Shown here: in pieces, positions 38,531 to 48,109 of the stretch
Layout: every line of letters starts with the position of its first letter
Numbering within the stretch: position 1 is the first letter of the stretch
NCBI RefSeq assembly: GCF_913773735.1
Contig: NZ_CAJYEB010000015.1
Coordinates: 1-64,000, forward strand
DNA length: 64,000 bases
Source of the DNA: an uncultured Massilia sp.
Lineage (GTDB): Bacteria; Pseudomonadota; Gammaproteobacteria; Burkholderiales; Burkholderiaceae_D
Reading direction: 5' to 3'
The notes under the pieces: generated by a model
What the model was told of the DNA's origin: nothing
What the model saw: the letters and a program-made list of their open reading frames with translations, nothing else
Database searches by the model: none
Translations under genes and position numbers: made by a program

Positions 38531-39322
38531 TTACGTTTCCCTGGGGCGCAACGAGACGTCGCCGGCCACGATCGCGATGCGGCCCGCGTCCGTGTCCAGC
38601 AGCAGGCGGCCGGCATCGTCGACCCCGGCGGCCAGCCCTTCGTGCAGCACCGCGCCGCGGTCGAGGATCGCGACCGGCCGGCCCTGGTAGGCGTGCAGCC
38701 CGTTCCAGCGCGCGCTGAACGCGGCGAAGCCGCCGCGTTCGAAGGCGCGCAGCGCGCCGGCCAGGCCGTCGAGCAGGGCCGCCAGCAGGGCGTCGCGGTC
38801 CATGCGCGCCAGCCACGGCATGGCGGCCACCGGGCGGCCTATCCTGGCTTCGAGTTCGTCGGGCATGACGAGGTTCAATCCGACGCCGATCACGGCCCAG
38901 GTCGCGCCATCCGGCGCCGCCGTGGTCTCGACCAGGATGCCGGCCAGCTTGTCGCCGTCCTTGAGCACGTCGTTCGGCCACTTCAGCGCGACCGGCTGGC
39001 CGAGCCGGGCCAGCGTCTCGGCCAGCGCCGTGCCGATCGCCAGCGGCAGGCCGGTCAGGCGCGCCGGCCCGCCGTCGATGCGCCAGGCCAGCGAGAAGGT
39101 CAGCGAGTTGCCCGGCTCGGACAGCCAGCTGCGGCCGGCGCGCCCGCGTCCCGCGGTCTGGTGCTCGGCGACCAGCAGCAGCGGCCCGGCCAGGCCGGGC
39201 GCGCGCGCCAGCAGGTCGGCGTTGGTCGAGCCGGTCTGCGCCACGACCTCGACCCGCACGTCCGCGCCGGCCTGCGCCAGGCCCGCGATCCGTGCCGCGT
39301 CCATGGACGCGTGCGCGCTCAT
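38531..39322 (-). CDS. birA: biotin-[acetyl-CoA-carboxylase] ligase, catalytic-only type
   Basis: This 263-residue enzyme attaches biotin to the AccB carrier. The adenylate-binding loop AGRGRAGRSWLSEPG, LKWPNDVLKDGDKLAGILVE and the C-terminal SH3-like domain are visible. There is no N-terminal helix-turn-helix, so unlike E. coli BirA it should not repress biotin genes. The start ATG 39322 overlaps the dsbA stop by four bases. Confidence 0.93.
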   Translation of the reverse strand: MSAHASMDAARIAGLAQAGADVRVEVVAQTGSTNADLLARAPGLAGPLLLVAEHQTAGRGRAGRSWLSEPGNSLTFSLAWRIDGGPARLTGLPLAIGTALAETLARLGQPVALKWPNDVLKDGDKLAGILVETTAAPDGATWAVIGVGLNLVMPDELEARIGRPVAAMPWLARMDRDALLAALLDGLAGALRAFERGGFAAFSARWNGLHAYQGRPVAILDRGAVLHEGLAAGVDDAGRLLLDTDAGRIAIVAGDVSLRPRET

Positions 39323-40002
39323 CGCTTGTCCTTCTCCGCCTTCGCCCTGGCGACCAGGTAGTCCATCACGTCGAGGGAAGCTTGCTGCTGCTGGGTCTCG
39401 TTCGAGCCCGGCAGCGACTTGCCGGCCTGCGAAGGCGAGGTGACGAAGCGGCCGTCGACGACCACCAGCGGCCAGTACTGCACGTCGTAGGCGTCCATCA
39501 TCGCGCCGGCGCGGCGCAGGCGCGCCTGGATGCCGAACGAGCGGTAGGTATCGATGAACTTCGCGCGGTCGATGCCGGCCTGGCCGACCCAGTCGAACAC
39601 CTGCTCGTCGCTGCCCAGGCGCAGGCGCTCGACGTGCATCGCTTTGAATACCCTGGCGTGGTACTGCTCCAGCAGGCCCATCGCGTCGAGCGTGTAGAAC
39701 AGGCGCTGCTGCGCCAGCGCGGCGGCGCCGGCCGCGACGTGCACGCGCTTGAACACGATGTTGTCGCCCTGTTTCCGGACCCAGTCGGCCAGCAGCGGCT
39801 CGAAGGCGGCGCAGTGCGGGCAGTAATAGGCGAAGAACTCGATGACCTCGACCTTCTTGCCGGTATCGGTCGGCTGCGGCGACGCCAGCAGCACGTACTG
39901 GTTGCCGGGCACCGGTTCGGCGGCGCCGGCGGCGCCCGGGAGGGTCGCGGCGGCGGCGAGGCCGAGCAGGGCGGTGCAGAACAGGCGGCGCGGTGCGCGC
40001 AT
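39319..40002 (-). CDS. dsbA: thiol:disulfide interchange protein DsbA
   Basis: This 227-residue periplasmic oxidase has a signal peptide (MRAPRRLFCTALLGLAAAATLPGAAGA) and a thioredoxin fold with the active site FFAYYCPHCAAFEP, Cys61 and Cys64. The cis-proline loop is at QYWPLVVVDGRF. It introduces disulfides into secreted proteins. It follows the SPOR gene at 40065-40763 and overlaps birA, so redox, biotin and CoA genes share a transcript. Confidence 0.93.
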   Translation of the reverse strand: MRAPRRLFCTALLGLAAAATLPGAAGAAEPVPGNQYVLLASPQPTDTGKKVEVIEFFAYYCPHCAAFEPLLADWVRKQGDNIVFKRVHVAAGAAALAQQRLFYTLDAMGLLEQYHARVFKAMHVERLRLGSDEQVFDWVGQAGIDRAKFIDTYRSFGIQARLRRAGAMMDAYDVQYWPLVVVDGRFVTSPSQAGKSLPGSNETQQQQASLDVMDYLVARAKAEKDKR

Positions 40003-40064
40003 GGCTTCTCCTTTTTCTTGTTGGCCGCGCAGGCGGGTGCCGCGGCAGGTGGGCAAGGGGTGGC

Positions 40065-40763
40065 TCAACGCTGGTTGCGCACGATGGCGACGTCGACGCC
40101 GCTGTCGAGCAGCTTGGCGCGCGCCTTGTTCATGGCTTCGACCTGGTTGAACGGGCCGATGCGCACGCGGTGCAGCGTGCCGCTGTCGCTGGCGCGGTCG
40201 CTGAGCGCGGCCTCGAAGCCGAGCAGGGCCAGCTTGGCGCGGGTCGCCTCGGCATCCGACAGGTCGCGGAAGGCGCCGGCCTGCAGGTAATAGATGTACT
40301 CGCCGGTGCCGGCGGCCGCCGGCGCCGATGCGGCGGCTGGGGCCGGTGCCGGGGTGGGGCGGGGCGCGGCCGGCGCGTGGTTCTCGGACGGATCCTTGAG
40401 GCCGGCGATGACCTGGCCCAGCGGATCGTCGGACGGCTTGGCCGGCGCCGCCGGCGCGGGGGCCGGCGCGGTCTCGGCCGGCGCCGCGCCGCGCGCGGCC
40501 TTGTCGGCCAGCGCCCGGTTGGCTTCGCGCGCGGCGTCGCGGTTGCCGTACATCGGCTTGTTCGGGTCGGCCGCCTGGCCGGGCGCCGGGTCGGCCGGAC
40601 GGCCGGACTTGGCCGTCTTTTCGGTGAAGGGCGAGGCGCCCTTGGTGATCGTCAGGGCCACCGCGACCGCGATGCCCAGGCCGACGACCAGGCCGATGAT
40701 GAGGCCAGTCAGCGTACTGCCGCGCTGGCGCGAAAGGGAGCGGAAACGGAAAACAGCGGTCAT
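40065..40763 (-). CDS. SPOR domain protein, FtsN-like
   Basis: This 232-residue protein has a short cytoplasmic N-terminus (FRFRSLSRQRGS), one membrane helix (TLTGLIIGLVVGLGIAVAVALTI), an Ala/Pro-rich periplasmic linker and a C-terminal SPOR domain (YIYYLQAGAFRDLSDAEATRAKLALLG ... HRVRIGPFN). The plan matches FtsN-like division proteins common downstream of argS in betaproteobacteria. The short FtsN essential helix cannot be identified with certainty. It starts 34 bases after the argS stop. Confidence 0.85.
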   Translation of the reverse strand: MTAVFRFRSLSRQRGSTLTGLIIGLVVGLGIAVAVALTITKGASPFTEKTAKSGRPADPAPGQAADPNKPMYGNRDAAREANRALADKAARGAAPAETAPAPAPAAPAKPSDDPLGQVIAGLKDPSENHAPAAPRPTPAPAPAAASAPAAAGTGEYIYYLQAGAFRDLSDAEATRAKLALLGFEAALSDRASDSGTLHRVRIGPFNQVEAMNKARAKLLDSGVDVAIVRNQR

Positions 40764-40797
40764 GTGGTGCGGTGTCGAGTCGATCGGAGGGCAATGA

Positions 40798-42525
40798 TTA
40801 CATCTTGTCCGGCGCGGAGACGCCGATCAGGGCCAGGCCGTTGCGCAGCACCTGGCGGGTGGCGGTGGCCAGGGCCAGGCGCGCCAGCTTGAGCGGCTCG
40901 TCGTCGTCCAGCAGCCACTTGTGCGCGAAGTAGTAGCTGTGCAGCTCGCCGGCCAGTTCGCGCAGGTAGAACGCGACCTGGTGCGGGCCGAGTTCGGCCT
41001 GGGCGCGCTGCAGCATCTCCGGATAGGCGGCCAGCTTGGCCAGCAGGGCCTGCTCGTGCGGCGCGGTCAGCGGCGCCAGGTCGACGCCCGCCAGGCCGGC
41101 GACGTCGCCGCCCCAGTTGGCCAGGGCAGAGCAGATGCGCGCATGGGCGTACTGCACGTAGTAGACCGGGTTCTCGTCGTTGGTGGCGAGGGCGACGTCG
41201 ACGTCGAACACGAACTCGGTGTCGGCCTTGCGCGAGATGAGGAAGAAGCGCACGGCGTCGCGGCCGCGGGTGACGTCGCCGTTGCCGGACCACTCGATCA
41301 GGTCGCGCACGGTGACGTAGGAACCGGCGCGCTTGGAGATCTTGACCTCCTCGCCGTTCTTCATGACGGTGACCATCTTGTGCAGCACGTAGTCGGGATA
41401 GCCCTGCGGGATGCCGATGTTCACCGCCTGCAGGCCGGCGCGCACGCGCGCGATGGTGCCGTGGTGGTCGCTGCCCTGCACGTTGATGGCCTGGTCGAAG
41501 CCGCGCTTGAACTTCTGGATGTGGTACGCCACGTCCGGCACGAAATAGGTGTAGGTGCCGTCCGACTTGCGCATCACGCGGTCCTTGTCGTCGCCGTAGT
41601 CGGTGGTCTTGAGCCACAGCGCGCCGTCCTGCTCGTAGGTGACGCCGGCATCGACCAGCGCCTGCACGGCGGCTTCCACCTTGCCGTCGGCGTACAGCGA
41701 GGACTCGAGGTAGTAGTTGTCGAACTTGACGCCGAAGGCCTGCAGGTCCTGGTCCTGCTCGTTGCGTAGGTAGGTGACGGCGAAGCGGCGGATCGATTCG
41801 ATGTCCTCGACATCGCCGCTGGCGGTGGCCGGGGCGCCGTCGCTGGCCGAGACGGTCTTCCCGGCCAGGAAGTCGGCGGCGATGTCGGCGATGTAGTCGC
41901 CGTTGTAGGCCGACTCCGGCCACGCGGCGTCGCCCGGCTTGAAGCCGCGCGCGCGCGCCTGCACCGAGGTGGCCAGGGTGGCGATCTGGACGCCGGCGTC
42001 GTTGTAGTAGAACTCGCGGGTCACCTGGTGGCCCTGCGACTCGAACAGCGAGGACAGGGCGTCGCCCAGCGCGGCCTGGCGGCCGTGGCCCACGTGCAGC
42101 GGTCCGGTCGGGTTGGCCGAGACGAACTCGATGATGGCGTGGTGGCCGTTGCCGGCGGTGCCGCGGCCGAAGGCGCCGGCCTGTTCCAGGATCGTGCGCA
42201 CGACCGACTGCTTGGCGCCGGCGGCCACGCGCAGGTTGATGAAGCCGGGACCGGCCACCTCGGCCGATTCGACCAGGCCTTGCGCCTGCGGGTCGGCCAG
42301 CAGGGCGGCGACCAGGCGGGTGGCCAGTTCGCGCGGATTGGTCTTGAGTGGCTTGGCCAGCTGCATGGCGATGTTGCAGGCGACGTCGCCATGGGAAGGA
42401 TCGCGCGGGCGTTCCAGGACAATATTCGGAACAAAGTCGGTCGGGGTCAGGTCGCTGCCGGCGACGATGGGAGCCAGGGCGGCCTGGAACAGGGCAACGA
42501 TCTCTTGTTTTTGTTGGGCGAGCAT
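40798..42525 (-). CDS. argS: arginyl-tRNA synthetase
   Basis: This 575-residue class I synthetase has the N-terminal Add-1 domain (from [17 protein letters not shown]). The HIGH motif is [19 protein letters not shown], and the KMSKS-equivalent is [22 protein letters not shown] starts the anticodon-binding domain, and the C-terminus IGVSAPDKM is the usual end. The start at 42525 gives the normal length; the frame is open to 42591. Confidence 0.97.
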   Translation of the reverse strand: MLAQQKQEIVALFQAALAPIVAGSDLTPTDFVPNIVLERPRDPSHGDVACNIAMQLAKPLKTNPRELATRLVAALLADPQAQGLVESAEVAGPGFINLRVAAGAKQSVVRTILEQAGAFGRGTAGNGHHAIIEFVSANPTGPLHVGHGRQAALGDALSSLFESQGHQVTREFYYNDAGVQIATLATSVQARARGFKPGDAAWPESAYNGDYIADIAADFLAGKTVSASDGAPATASGDVEDIESIRRFAVTYLRNEQDQDLQAFGVKFDNYYLESSLYADGKVEAAVQALVDAGVTYEQDGALWLKTTDYGDDKDRVMRKSDGTYTYFVPDVAYHIQKFKRGFDQAINVQGSDHHGTIARVRAGLQAVNIGIPQGYPDYVLHKMVTVMKNGEEVKISKRAGSYVTVRDLIEWSGNGDVTRGRDAVRFFLISRKADTEFVFDVDVALATNDENPVYYVQYAHARICSALANWGGDVAGLAGVDLAPLTAPHEQALLAKLAAYPEMLQRAQAELGPHQVAFYLRELAGELHSYYFAHKWLLDDDEPLKLARLALATATRQVLRNGLALIGVSAPDKM

Positions 42526-42710
42526 GGGGAATGGTCGAAAATATAATGGACGGCGGTGCCGGGCGATGGTCGTGCCGCGGACAAACAGCAACCATTATAC
42601 TGGTTTGACGCCACCCGGAAACCATTGGCCCGGACGATTCCAAAGTCTCGCTTAAGCCTGCGCAACGCTTACCCGCTACAATGTGCGTCTTTATGCATTG
42701 ACTGATTGCC

Positions 42711-44354
42711 ATGACCGAAAAGCGCCCGACGCTCACCCTCAAACCCAAGGCCAAGGCGGCCGGTGCCGGCCCCGCGCGTCCGGGGCAGAAGCGGCCGGCC
42801 GGCCCGGGCGGGGCGGGCCGTCCCGCGGGCGCCCAGGGCCAGGCGCCGGCGCCGCGCCAGGCCGGGCCGCGGCCGCAGGGAGGCCGGGACGAGCGGCGCC
42901 CGGACGACAGGCGCCCGGCGCGCGGCCCCGAGCGCGCGCCGGCCCCGGCCCCGGCCCCGGCCCCGGCCCCGCCGGCGGCGGCCAGCCACCAGGACGAGGC
43001 GCGCCTGCGCCACAGCCACGAGGTCAAGGTTGCGGCCCAGCTCGGCTACCGTCCCGACCTCAAGGCGGACTCGCTCGCCTTTGCCCTGCTGGGCGCGGCC
43101 GGCAGCCTGGCGCGGGTGCGCGCCGGCATCGCGCTGCCGCAGGCGCTGGCCGAGGTCTTCCAGGACTACGACGCCGCCCCGCAGGCGCGCGGCGCGATCC
43201 AGGACATCGCCTACCGCGCCATGCGCCAGCTGGGACGCAGCGAGGTGCTGCTGGGCCTGATGACCAGCAAGGCGCCGGAACCGGCGATGCTGGCCGGCCT
43301 GCTGCACGCCGCGCTGGCCCTGCTGGATCCGCCGGAAGGCACGGCGGCGCCGTACGAAGCCTTCACCGTGGTCGACCAGGCCGTGGGCGCGGCCGCCGCG
43401 CACCCGGACTTCGCCCATGCCAAGGCGATGGTCAACGCGGTCCTGCGGCGCTTCCTGCGCGAGCGCGCCCAGCTGCTCGAGGCCGCGCTGCGCGCGCCGC
43501 TGGCGCAATGGAATTACCCGCAGTGGTGGATCGACGCCGTGCGCGGCGCCTACCCGGACGACTGGCGCGCCATCCTCGAGGCCGGCAACCGCCAGCCGCC
43601 GCTGACGCTGCGCGTGAACCGGCGCCGCACCGGCGTCGAGGACTACCTGCGCACGCTGGAGGCGGCCGGCATGGGCGCGCGCCAGGTCGGGCCGTGGGCC
43701 GTGCGCCTGGACCAGGCCGTCAACGTCGCGCACATCCCCGGCTTCGCCGACGGCCTGGTCTCGGTGCAGGATGCCGGCGCCCAGCTGGCCGCGCCGCTGC
43801 TGGACCTGGCCGACGGCATGCGCGTGCTCGACGCCTGCGCCGCCCCGGGCGGCAAGAGCGGCCACATCCTGGAGACGGCGGACGTCGAGCTGACCTCGCT
43901 GGACGTCGACGCGCGCCGCCTGGTCCGCGTCGACCAGAACCTGCAGCGCCTGGGCCTGCAGGCGACGGTCAGGGCGGGGGCCGCCGAAGACGCCGGATGG
44001 TGGGATGGTCGTCAATACGATCGTATCCTGGCCGACGTGCCGTGCACGGCCTCCGGTATCGTGCGCCGCCACCCGGATATCCGCTGGCTGCGCCGCAAGA
44101 GCGATACCCACCAACTTGCAACACTTTCCGCCAAAATACTCGACAACCTTTGGCGAATGCTGCGGCCCGATGGTAAATTGCTGTTCGTGACATGTTCGCT
44201 CTGGCCGCAAGAATCGGAAGCGCAGGCCGCCGCCTTCGCGGTGCGCAATGGTGCAGTCCGACTCGACGCTCCGGGCCAACTGCTTCCCAACAGCGGCGCC
44301 GGGCAGGATCATGACGGTCTGTTCTACGCCCTGTTCCACAAGGCTGGGGCGTGA
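42711..44354 (+). CDS. rsmB: RsmB-family 16S rRNA (cytosine-C5) methyltransferase with long disordered N-terminus
   Basis: This 547-residue protein begins with about 95 residues of Lys/Pro/Ala/Gly/Arg low-complexity sequence. A NusB-like domain and the RsmB/NOP catalytic domain follow: VLDACAAPGGKSGHILE, DVDARRLVRVDQNLQRLG, the first catalytic cysteine in ADVPCTASGIVRRHPDIRW and the second in FVTCSLWPQESEAQ. It would make m5C967 in 16S rRNA. The basic N-terminus is absent in E. coli and may assist RNA binding. It is followed by DUF4390 and ntrY, a common betaproteobacterial order. Confidence 0.9.
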   Translation: MTEKRPTLTLKPKAKAAGAGPARPGQKRPAGPGGAGRPAGAQGQAPAPRQAGPRPQGGRDERRPDDRRPARGPERAPAPAPAPAPAPPAAASHQDEARLRHSHEVKVAAQLGYRPDLKADSLAFALLGAAGSLARVRAGIALPQALAEVFQDYDAAPQARGAIQDIAYRAMRQLGRSEVLLGLMTSKAPEPAMLAGLLHAALALLDPPEGTAAPYEAFTVVDQAVGAAAAHPDFAHAKAMVNAVLRRFLRERAQLLEAALRAPLAQWNYPQWWIDAVRGAYPDDWRAILEAGNRQPPLTLRVNRRRTGVEDYLRTLEAAGMGARQVGPWAVRLDQAVNVAHIPGFADGLVSVQDAGAQLAAPLLDLADGMRVLDACAAPGGKSGHILETADVELTSLDVDARRLVRVDQNLQRLGLQATVRAGAAEDAGWWDGRQYDRILADVPCTASGIVRRHPDIRWLRRKSDTHQLATLSAKILDNLWRMLRPDGKLLFVTCSLWPQESEAQAAAFAVRNGAVRLDAPGQLLPNSGAGQDHDGLFYALFHKAGA

Positions 44355-44390
44355 GACTTCCCGACAACGCTTTTTAAGGCTCTGGCCCTA

Positions 44391-44954
44391 GTGACTTTAC
44401 GATTTTTCCGACTCCTCGCCTGCCAGTTCATGCTGGTCTTCGCATGCGCCAGCGCGCAGGCGGCCGACGGGATCGAGATCACCCGCGCCAGCATCGAGGC
44501 CGCCGACGACGGCTACCGCCTCAACGCCGCCTATTCGTTCGAACTGACCTACGGCCTGCAGCAGGCCGTCCAGCACGGCATGTCGCTGTATTTCACCACC
44601 GAGCTGGAGCTGACGCGCCCGCGCTGGTACTGGACCGACGACCGCGCCGTCTCCATCAAGCGCACCGTGCGCCTGTACTACCACGTGCTCACGCGCGTCT
44701 ACTACGTGGTCGTGCCGGGCAGCCTGCAGCAGCCCTTCGACACGCTCGAGGAGGCGCTGTTCTTCATCCGGCGCCCGAGCCGCTGGCTGGTCGCGCCGAG
44801 GGGGGCGCTCAAGACCGGCGAAGTCTACAACGTCACGCTGCGCATGTTCATGGACCGCGAGACCCTGTCGAAGCCGCTCCAGGTCGATGCCTTCAACAAC
44901 TCCGACTGGCGCCTGTCGTCGAACAAGAAGACCTTCACCTACCGTGCGGAGTAA
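44391..44954 (+). CDS. DUF4390 domain protein, secreted
   Basis: This 187-residue protein starts at GTG 44391 with a signal peptide (MTLRFFRLLACQFMLVFACASAQA). The body is a predicted beta-rich domain with many aromatic residues: LYFTTELELTRPRWYWTDD, RTVRLYYHVLTRVYYV and LTGEVYN-like KTGEVYNVTLRM. The function is unknown. It sits between rsmB and the NtrY-like kinase gene and ends three bases before the latter, suggesting a periplasmic partner of that kinase. That link is inference from gene order. Confidence 0.82.
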   Translation: MTLRFFRLLACQFMLVFACASAQAADGIEITRASIEAADDGYRLNAAYSFELTYGLQQAVQHGMSLYFTTELELTRPRWYWTDDRAVSIKRTVRLYYHVLTRVYYVVVPGSLQQPFDTLEEALFFIRRPSRWLVAPRGALKTGEVYNVTLRMFMDRETLSKPLQVDAFNNSDWRLSSNKKTFTYRAE

Positions 44955-44957
44955 GCC

Positions 44958-47264
44958 GTGACCCAGGCCCTGCGTTACGCCCTCGTGGTCGGCAGCGCGA
45001 TCGCCTCGATCCTGCTGTTCCTGCTGGCCTCGGCGTCCGACAACTCGGACTTCTTCGACCGTAACTTCTACTGGCTGCTGGGACTGAACGCCGCCGTGGC
45101 CGGCGCCCTGCTGATCCTGGTGATCGTCAACCTGGCGCGCCTGTATTCCGGCTACAAGGCCGGCCGCTTCGGCTCGCGCCTGATGGCGCGCCTGATGCTG
45201 CTGTTCGCCGGCATCGGCATCCTGCCCGGGCTGGTCATCTTCATGGTCTCGGTGCAGTTCGTCTCGCACTCGATCGAGAGCTGGTTCGACGTCAAGATCG
45301 AGGCCGCGCTGCAGTCCGGCCTGAACCTGGGCCACGCGGCGCTGGACGAGGCGCTCACCGAGCTCGGCGCCGGCGCCGGCACCACCGCGGCCACGCTCGC
45401 CGGGCAGGACGACGAGGCGGCGCGCGCCATCCTCGCCCGCGCCGTCGAGGAGAACAGCGGCATGCAGAGCGCCATGCTGCTGACGGCCGACGGCACGCTG
45501 GTGGGCGGCAGTTCCGAGGTGCGCGGCGCCGACCTGGCGCCGGACCTGCCGACGCCGCAGATGCTGCGCCAGGCCGCCATGCCGGGCGGCTACGCGCGCG
45601 CCGAGGGCGGCATCGACCGCGACCTGGCCAAGATGAGCGACGACCAGCCCAGCGGCCTGGACGCCGTCACCGGCCTGCGCCTGCGCGTGGTGGTGGCGGT
45701 GCCCGAGCCGCCCGGCATGGCGCCGCGCTACCTGCAGCTGCTGCAGGGCGTGCCCGTCAACCTGGCCTCGAACGCCGAGGTGCTCAGCACCGCCTACAGC
45801 GAATACCAGGCGCGCGCCCAGGCCCGCACCGGCCTGCGCAAGATGTACATCGGCACGCTGACGCTGACGCTGCTGCTGGCGATCTTCGCCGCGATCGGCA
45901 GCGCCTTCCTGATCGCGCGCAACCTGGCGCAGCCGCTGCTGGTGCTGGCCGAGGGCACGCGCGCGGTGGCCGAGGGCGACCTGTCGCCGCGGCCGATCGT
46001 CGAGACGCGCGACGAGCTGGGCACGCTGACGCAATCCTTCAACGCCATGACGGGCCAGCTGTTCGAGGCGCGCTCCGCCGTGGAGCGCAACCGCGCCGCG
46101 CTGGAAAGCGCCAAGGCCCACCTGGAGTCGGTGCTCGCCAACATGTCCGCCGGCGTGATCGTGATGGATGCCGACGGCGTCGTGGTCAATTCGAACGACG
46201 CCGTGCACCGCATCCTGCAGGTCGACATCGCCTCGCTGGCGGGCCGTCCGCTCGACGCGATCGAGGGCATGGAAAGCTTCGCCGGCGCCGTCACGCGCGC
46301 GTTCTCGGCGCAGAGCGCGCAGTCGGCCGCGGGACGCGGGCGGGCGCCGCTGCGCGCGCACTGGCAGCAGCAGATCGAGATTCCGCGCCGCCCCGGCAGC
46401 GCCGACGACCACGACCTCACCCTGCTGGCGCGCGGCTCGCGCCTGCCGGTGGGGGCGGGCAGCGGTTTCATCGTCGTGTTCGACGACATCTCCGACGTGA
46501 TCTCGGCGCAGCGCTCGGTGGCCTGGGGCGAGGTCGCGCGTCGCCTGGCGCACGAGATCAAGAACCCGCTCACGCCGATCCAGCTGTCGGCCGAGCGCCT
46601 GCAGATGAAGCTCGCCGACCGCGTCGACGCCCAGGGCGCGGAACTCCTGAACAAGGCCACCGACACCATCGTCAACCAGGTGGCGGCGATGAAGCGCATG
46701 GTCGACGACTTCCGCGACTACGCCAAGGCGCCGCCGGCGCACCTGTCGCCGCTCGACCTGAACGGCCTGATCGACGAGATCCTCAACCTCTACCTGGCCG
46801 AGGACGGTTCCGACATCATCCACCCCCAGCTCGCGCCCGGCCTGCCGCTGGTGATGGGCGATCCCACCCAGCTGCGCCAGGTGATCCACAACCTGCTGCA
46901 GAACGCCCAGGACGCGCTGGCCGACCGCGCGCCCGGCGGCCCGGCGCCGCGCATCGACCTGGTCACCGAGGCGATCCACTACGTCGGCGCCGACGGCTGC
47001 ACCGGCACCGCGGTGCGCCTGGCCATCGTCGACAACGGTCCCGGTTTCGCGCCGAAGATCCTGTCGCGCGCGTTCGAGCCGTACGTCACGTCGAAGGCGC
47101 GCGGTACCGGACTGGGCCTGCCGATGGTCAAGAAGATCATCGACGAACACGGTGGCCGCATCGACGTCGCCAACCGCTCCGACGGTGCTGGCGCTTCGGT
47201 ATCGATTTTGCTGCTAAAGTTAGCTCCAGAGGCGAACTTGGCCGAAAGCGCGATTCGCGCATAG
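44958..47264 (+). CDS. NtrY-like membrane sensor histidine kinase
   Basis: This 768-residue kinase starts at GTG 44958. Order: several N-terminal membrane helices (IASILLFLLAS, LLGLNAAVAGALLILVIV, MARLMLLFAGIGILPGLVIFMVSV), a periplasmic sensor loop (about 110-290), another helix (LTLTLLLAIFAAIGSAFLI), HAMP (RNLAQPLLVLAEGTRAVAEGDL), PAS (about 385-500), HisKA with His532 (RRLAHEIKNPLTPIQLSAERL) and an ATPase domain (NLLQNAQDAL, DNGPGF, GTGLGLPMVKKI). It pairs with the response regulator at 47353. The stimulus may be nitrogen or redox state as for other NtrY proteins. Confidence 0.9.
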   Translation: MTQALRYALVVGSAIASILLFLLASASDNSDFFDRNFYWLLGLNAAVAGALLILVIVNLARLYSGYKAGRFGSRLMARLMLLFAGIGILPGLVIFMVSVQFVSHSIESWFDVKIEAALQSGLNLGHAALDEALTELGAGAGTTAATLAGQDDEAARAILARAVEENSGMQSAMLLTADGTLVGGSSEVRGADLAPDLPTPQMLRQAAMPGGYARAEGGIDRDLAKMSDDQPSGLDAVTGLRLRVVVAVPEPPGMAPRYLQLLQGVPVNLASNAEVLSTAYSEYQARAQARTGLRKMYIGTLTLTLLLAIFAAIGSAFLIARNLAQPLLVLAEGTRAVAEGDLSPRPIVETRDELGTLTQSFNAMTGQLFEARSAVERNRAALESAKAHLESVLANMSAGVIVMDADGVVVNSNDAVHRILQVDIASLAGRPLDAIEGMESFAGAVTRAFSAQSAQSAAGRGRAPLRAHWQQQIEIPRRPGSADDHDLTLLARGSRLPVGAGSGFIVVFDDISDVISAQRSVAWGEVARRLAHEIKNPLTPIQLSAERLQMKLADRVDAQGAELLNKATDTIVNQVAAMKRMVDDFRDYAKAPPAHLSPLDLNGLIDEILNLYLAEDGSDIIHPQLAPGLPLVMGDPTQLRQVIHNLLQNAQDALADRAPGGPAPRIDLVTEAIHYVGADGCTGTAVRLAIVDNGPGFAPKILSRAFEPYVTSKARGTGLGLPMVKKIIDEHGGRIDVANRSDGAGASVSILLLKLAPEANLAESAIRA

Positions 47265-47290
47265 AATCTTGGCTGTAGGGTAAGCTTGAA

Positions 47291-47316
47291 AAAAGCGTCA
47301 CACCGGTGGCGCTTTT
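47291..47316. terminator. hairpin between ntrY-like and ntrX-like genes
   Basis: AAAAGCGTCAC, loop ACCG, GTGGCGCTTTT: an 11-base-pair stem with one G-U pair. The A and T runs are in the stem, giving a bidirectional terminator shape with a short U-tract. It would partly uncouple regulator from kinase expression. Confidence 0.6.
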
Positions 47317-47352
47317 GGACTTTCCCGTAGAAGATCAGGAAGGCATGACAAG

Positions 47353-48099
47353 ATGGCGAACATACTCGTAGTTGACGATGAAATGGGCATCCGCGAGCTG
47401 CTCTCGGAAATCCTGGGGGACGAGGGCCATGCGGTGCAGCTGGCGGAGAACGCGCAGCAGGCGCGCAATGCGCGCCAGCAGGGCGCGCCCGACCTGGTGC
47501 TGCTCGACATCTGGATGCCGGACACCGACGGCGTCACCCTGCTCAAGGAGTGGCAGCGCGACGGCCTGCTCACCATGCCGGTCATCATGATGTCGGGCCA
47601 CGCCACCATCGACACGGCGGTCGAGGCCACGCGCATCGGCGCCCTGAATTTCCTCGAAAAGCCGATCGCCCTGCAGAAGCTGCTGAAGGCGGTGCAGCAG
47701 GGCCTGGCGCGCGGCCAGGAAGCGGCGCGCGCGCCGGCCAGCGCCCCGCGCCCGGTGGCATCGGCGGCCGCGGCCCCGATCCCCGAACCGAGCGTGCAGG
47801 CGCAGCCGATGTACGCGCCGCAGCCGGCGGGCATGGCGGGCGCCGGCGCCATCGGCGTGGGTCGCCCCGTGAGCAACGGCGAGGCGCATGCGCACGGCTA
47901 CACGCTGTCCTTCGACCTGCCGCTGCGCGAGGCGCGCGACGCCTTCGAGCGCATGTACTTCGAGCACCACCTGGGCCGCGAAGGCGGTTCCATGACGCGC
48001 GTGGCCGAAAAGACCGGCCTGGAACGCACCCACCTGTACCGCAAGCTCAAGCAGCTCGGCGTCGAACCCGGAAAGCTCGGTAAAAAGAGCGCGCAATGA
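47353..48099 (+). CDS. NtrX-like response regulator without AAA+ domain (receiver plus Fis-type HTH)
   Basis: This 248-residue protein has a receiver domain at 1-125 (ILVVDDEMGIRELLSEI, phospho-Asp52 in LVLLDIWMPDTDG, MMSGHATIDTAV, FLEKPI). An Ala/Pro linker of about 60 residues follows, then a C-terminal Fis-type helix-turn-helix (LREARDAFERMYFEHHL ... GLERTHLYRKLKQLGV). Typical NtrX has a sigma-54-interacting AAA+ module between these parts; it is absent here, with no GAFTGA or Walker motifs. The protein can bind DNA but should not activate sigma-54 promoters. It is partnered with the preceding kinase. Confidence 0.88.
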   Translation: MANILVVDDEMGIRELLSEILGDEGHAVQLAENAQQARNARQQGAPDLVLLDIWMPDTDGVTLLKEWQRDGLLTMPVIMMSGHATIDTAVEATRIGALNFLEKPIALQKLLKAVQQGLARGQEAARAPASAPRPVASAAAAPIPEPSVQAQPMYAPQPAGMAGAGAIGVGRPVSNGEAHAHGYTLSFDLPLREARDAFERMYFEHHLGREGGSMTRVAEKTGLERTHLYRKLKQLGVEPGKLGKKSAQ

Positions 48100-48109
48100 C
48101 CGCCGCGCC

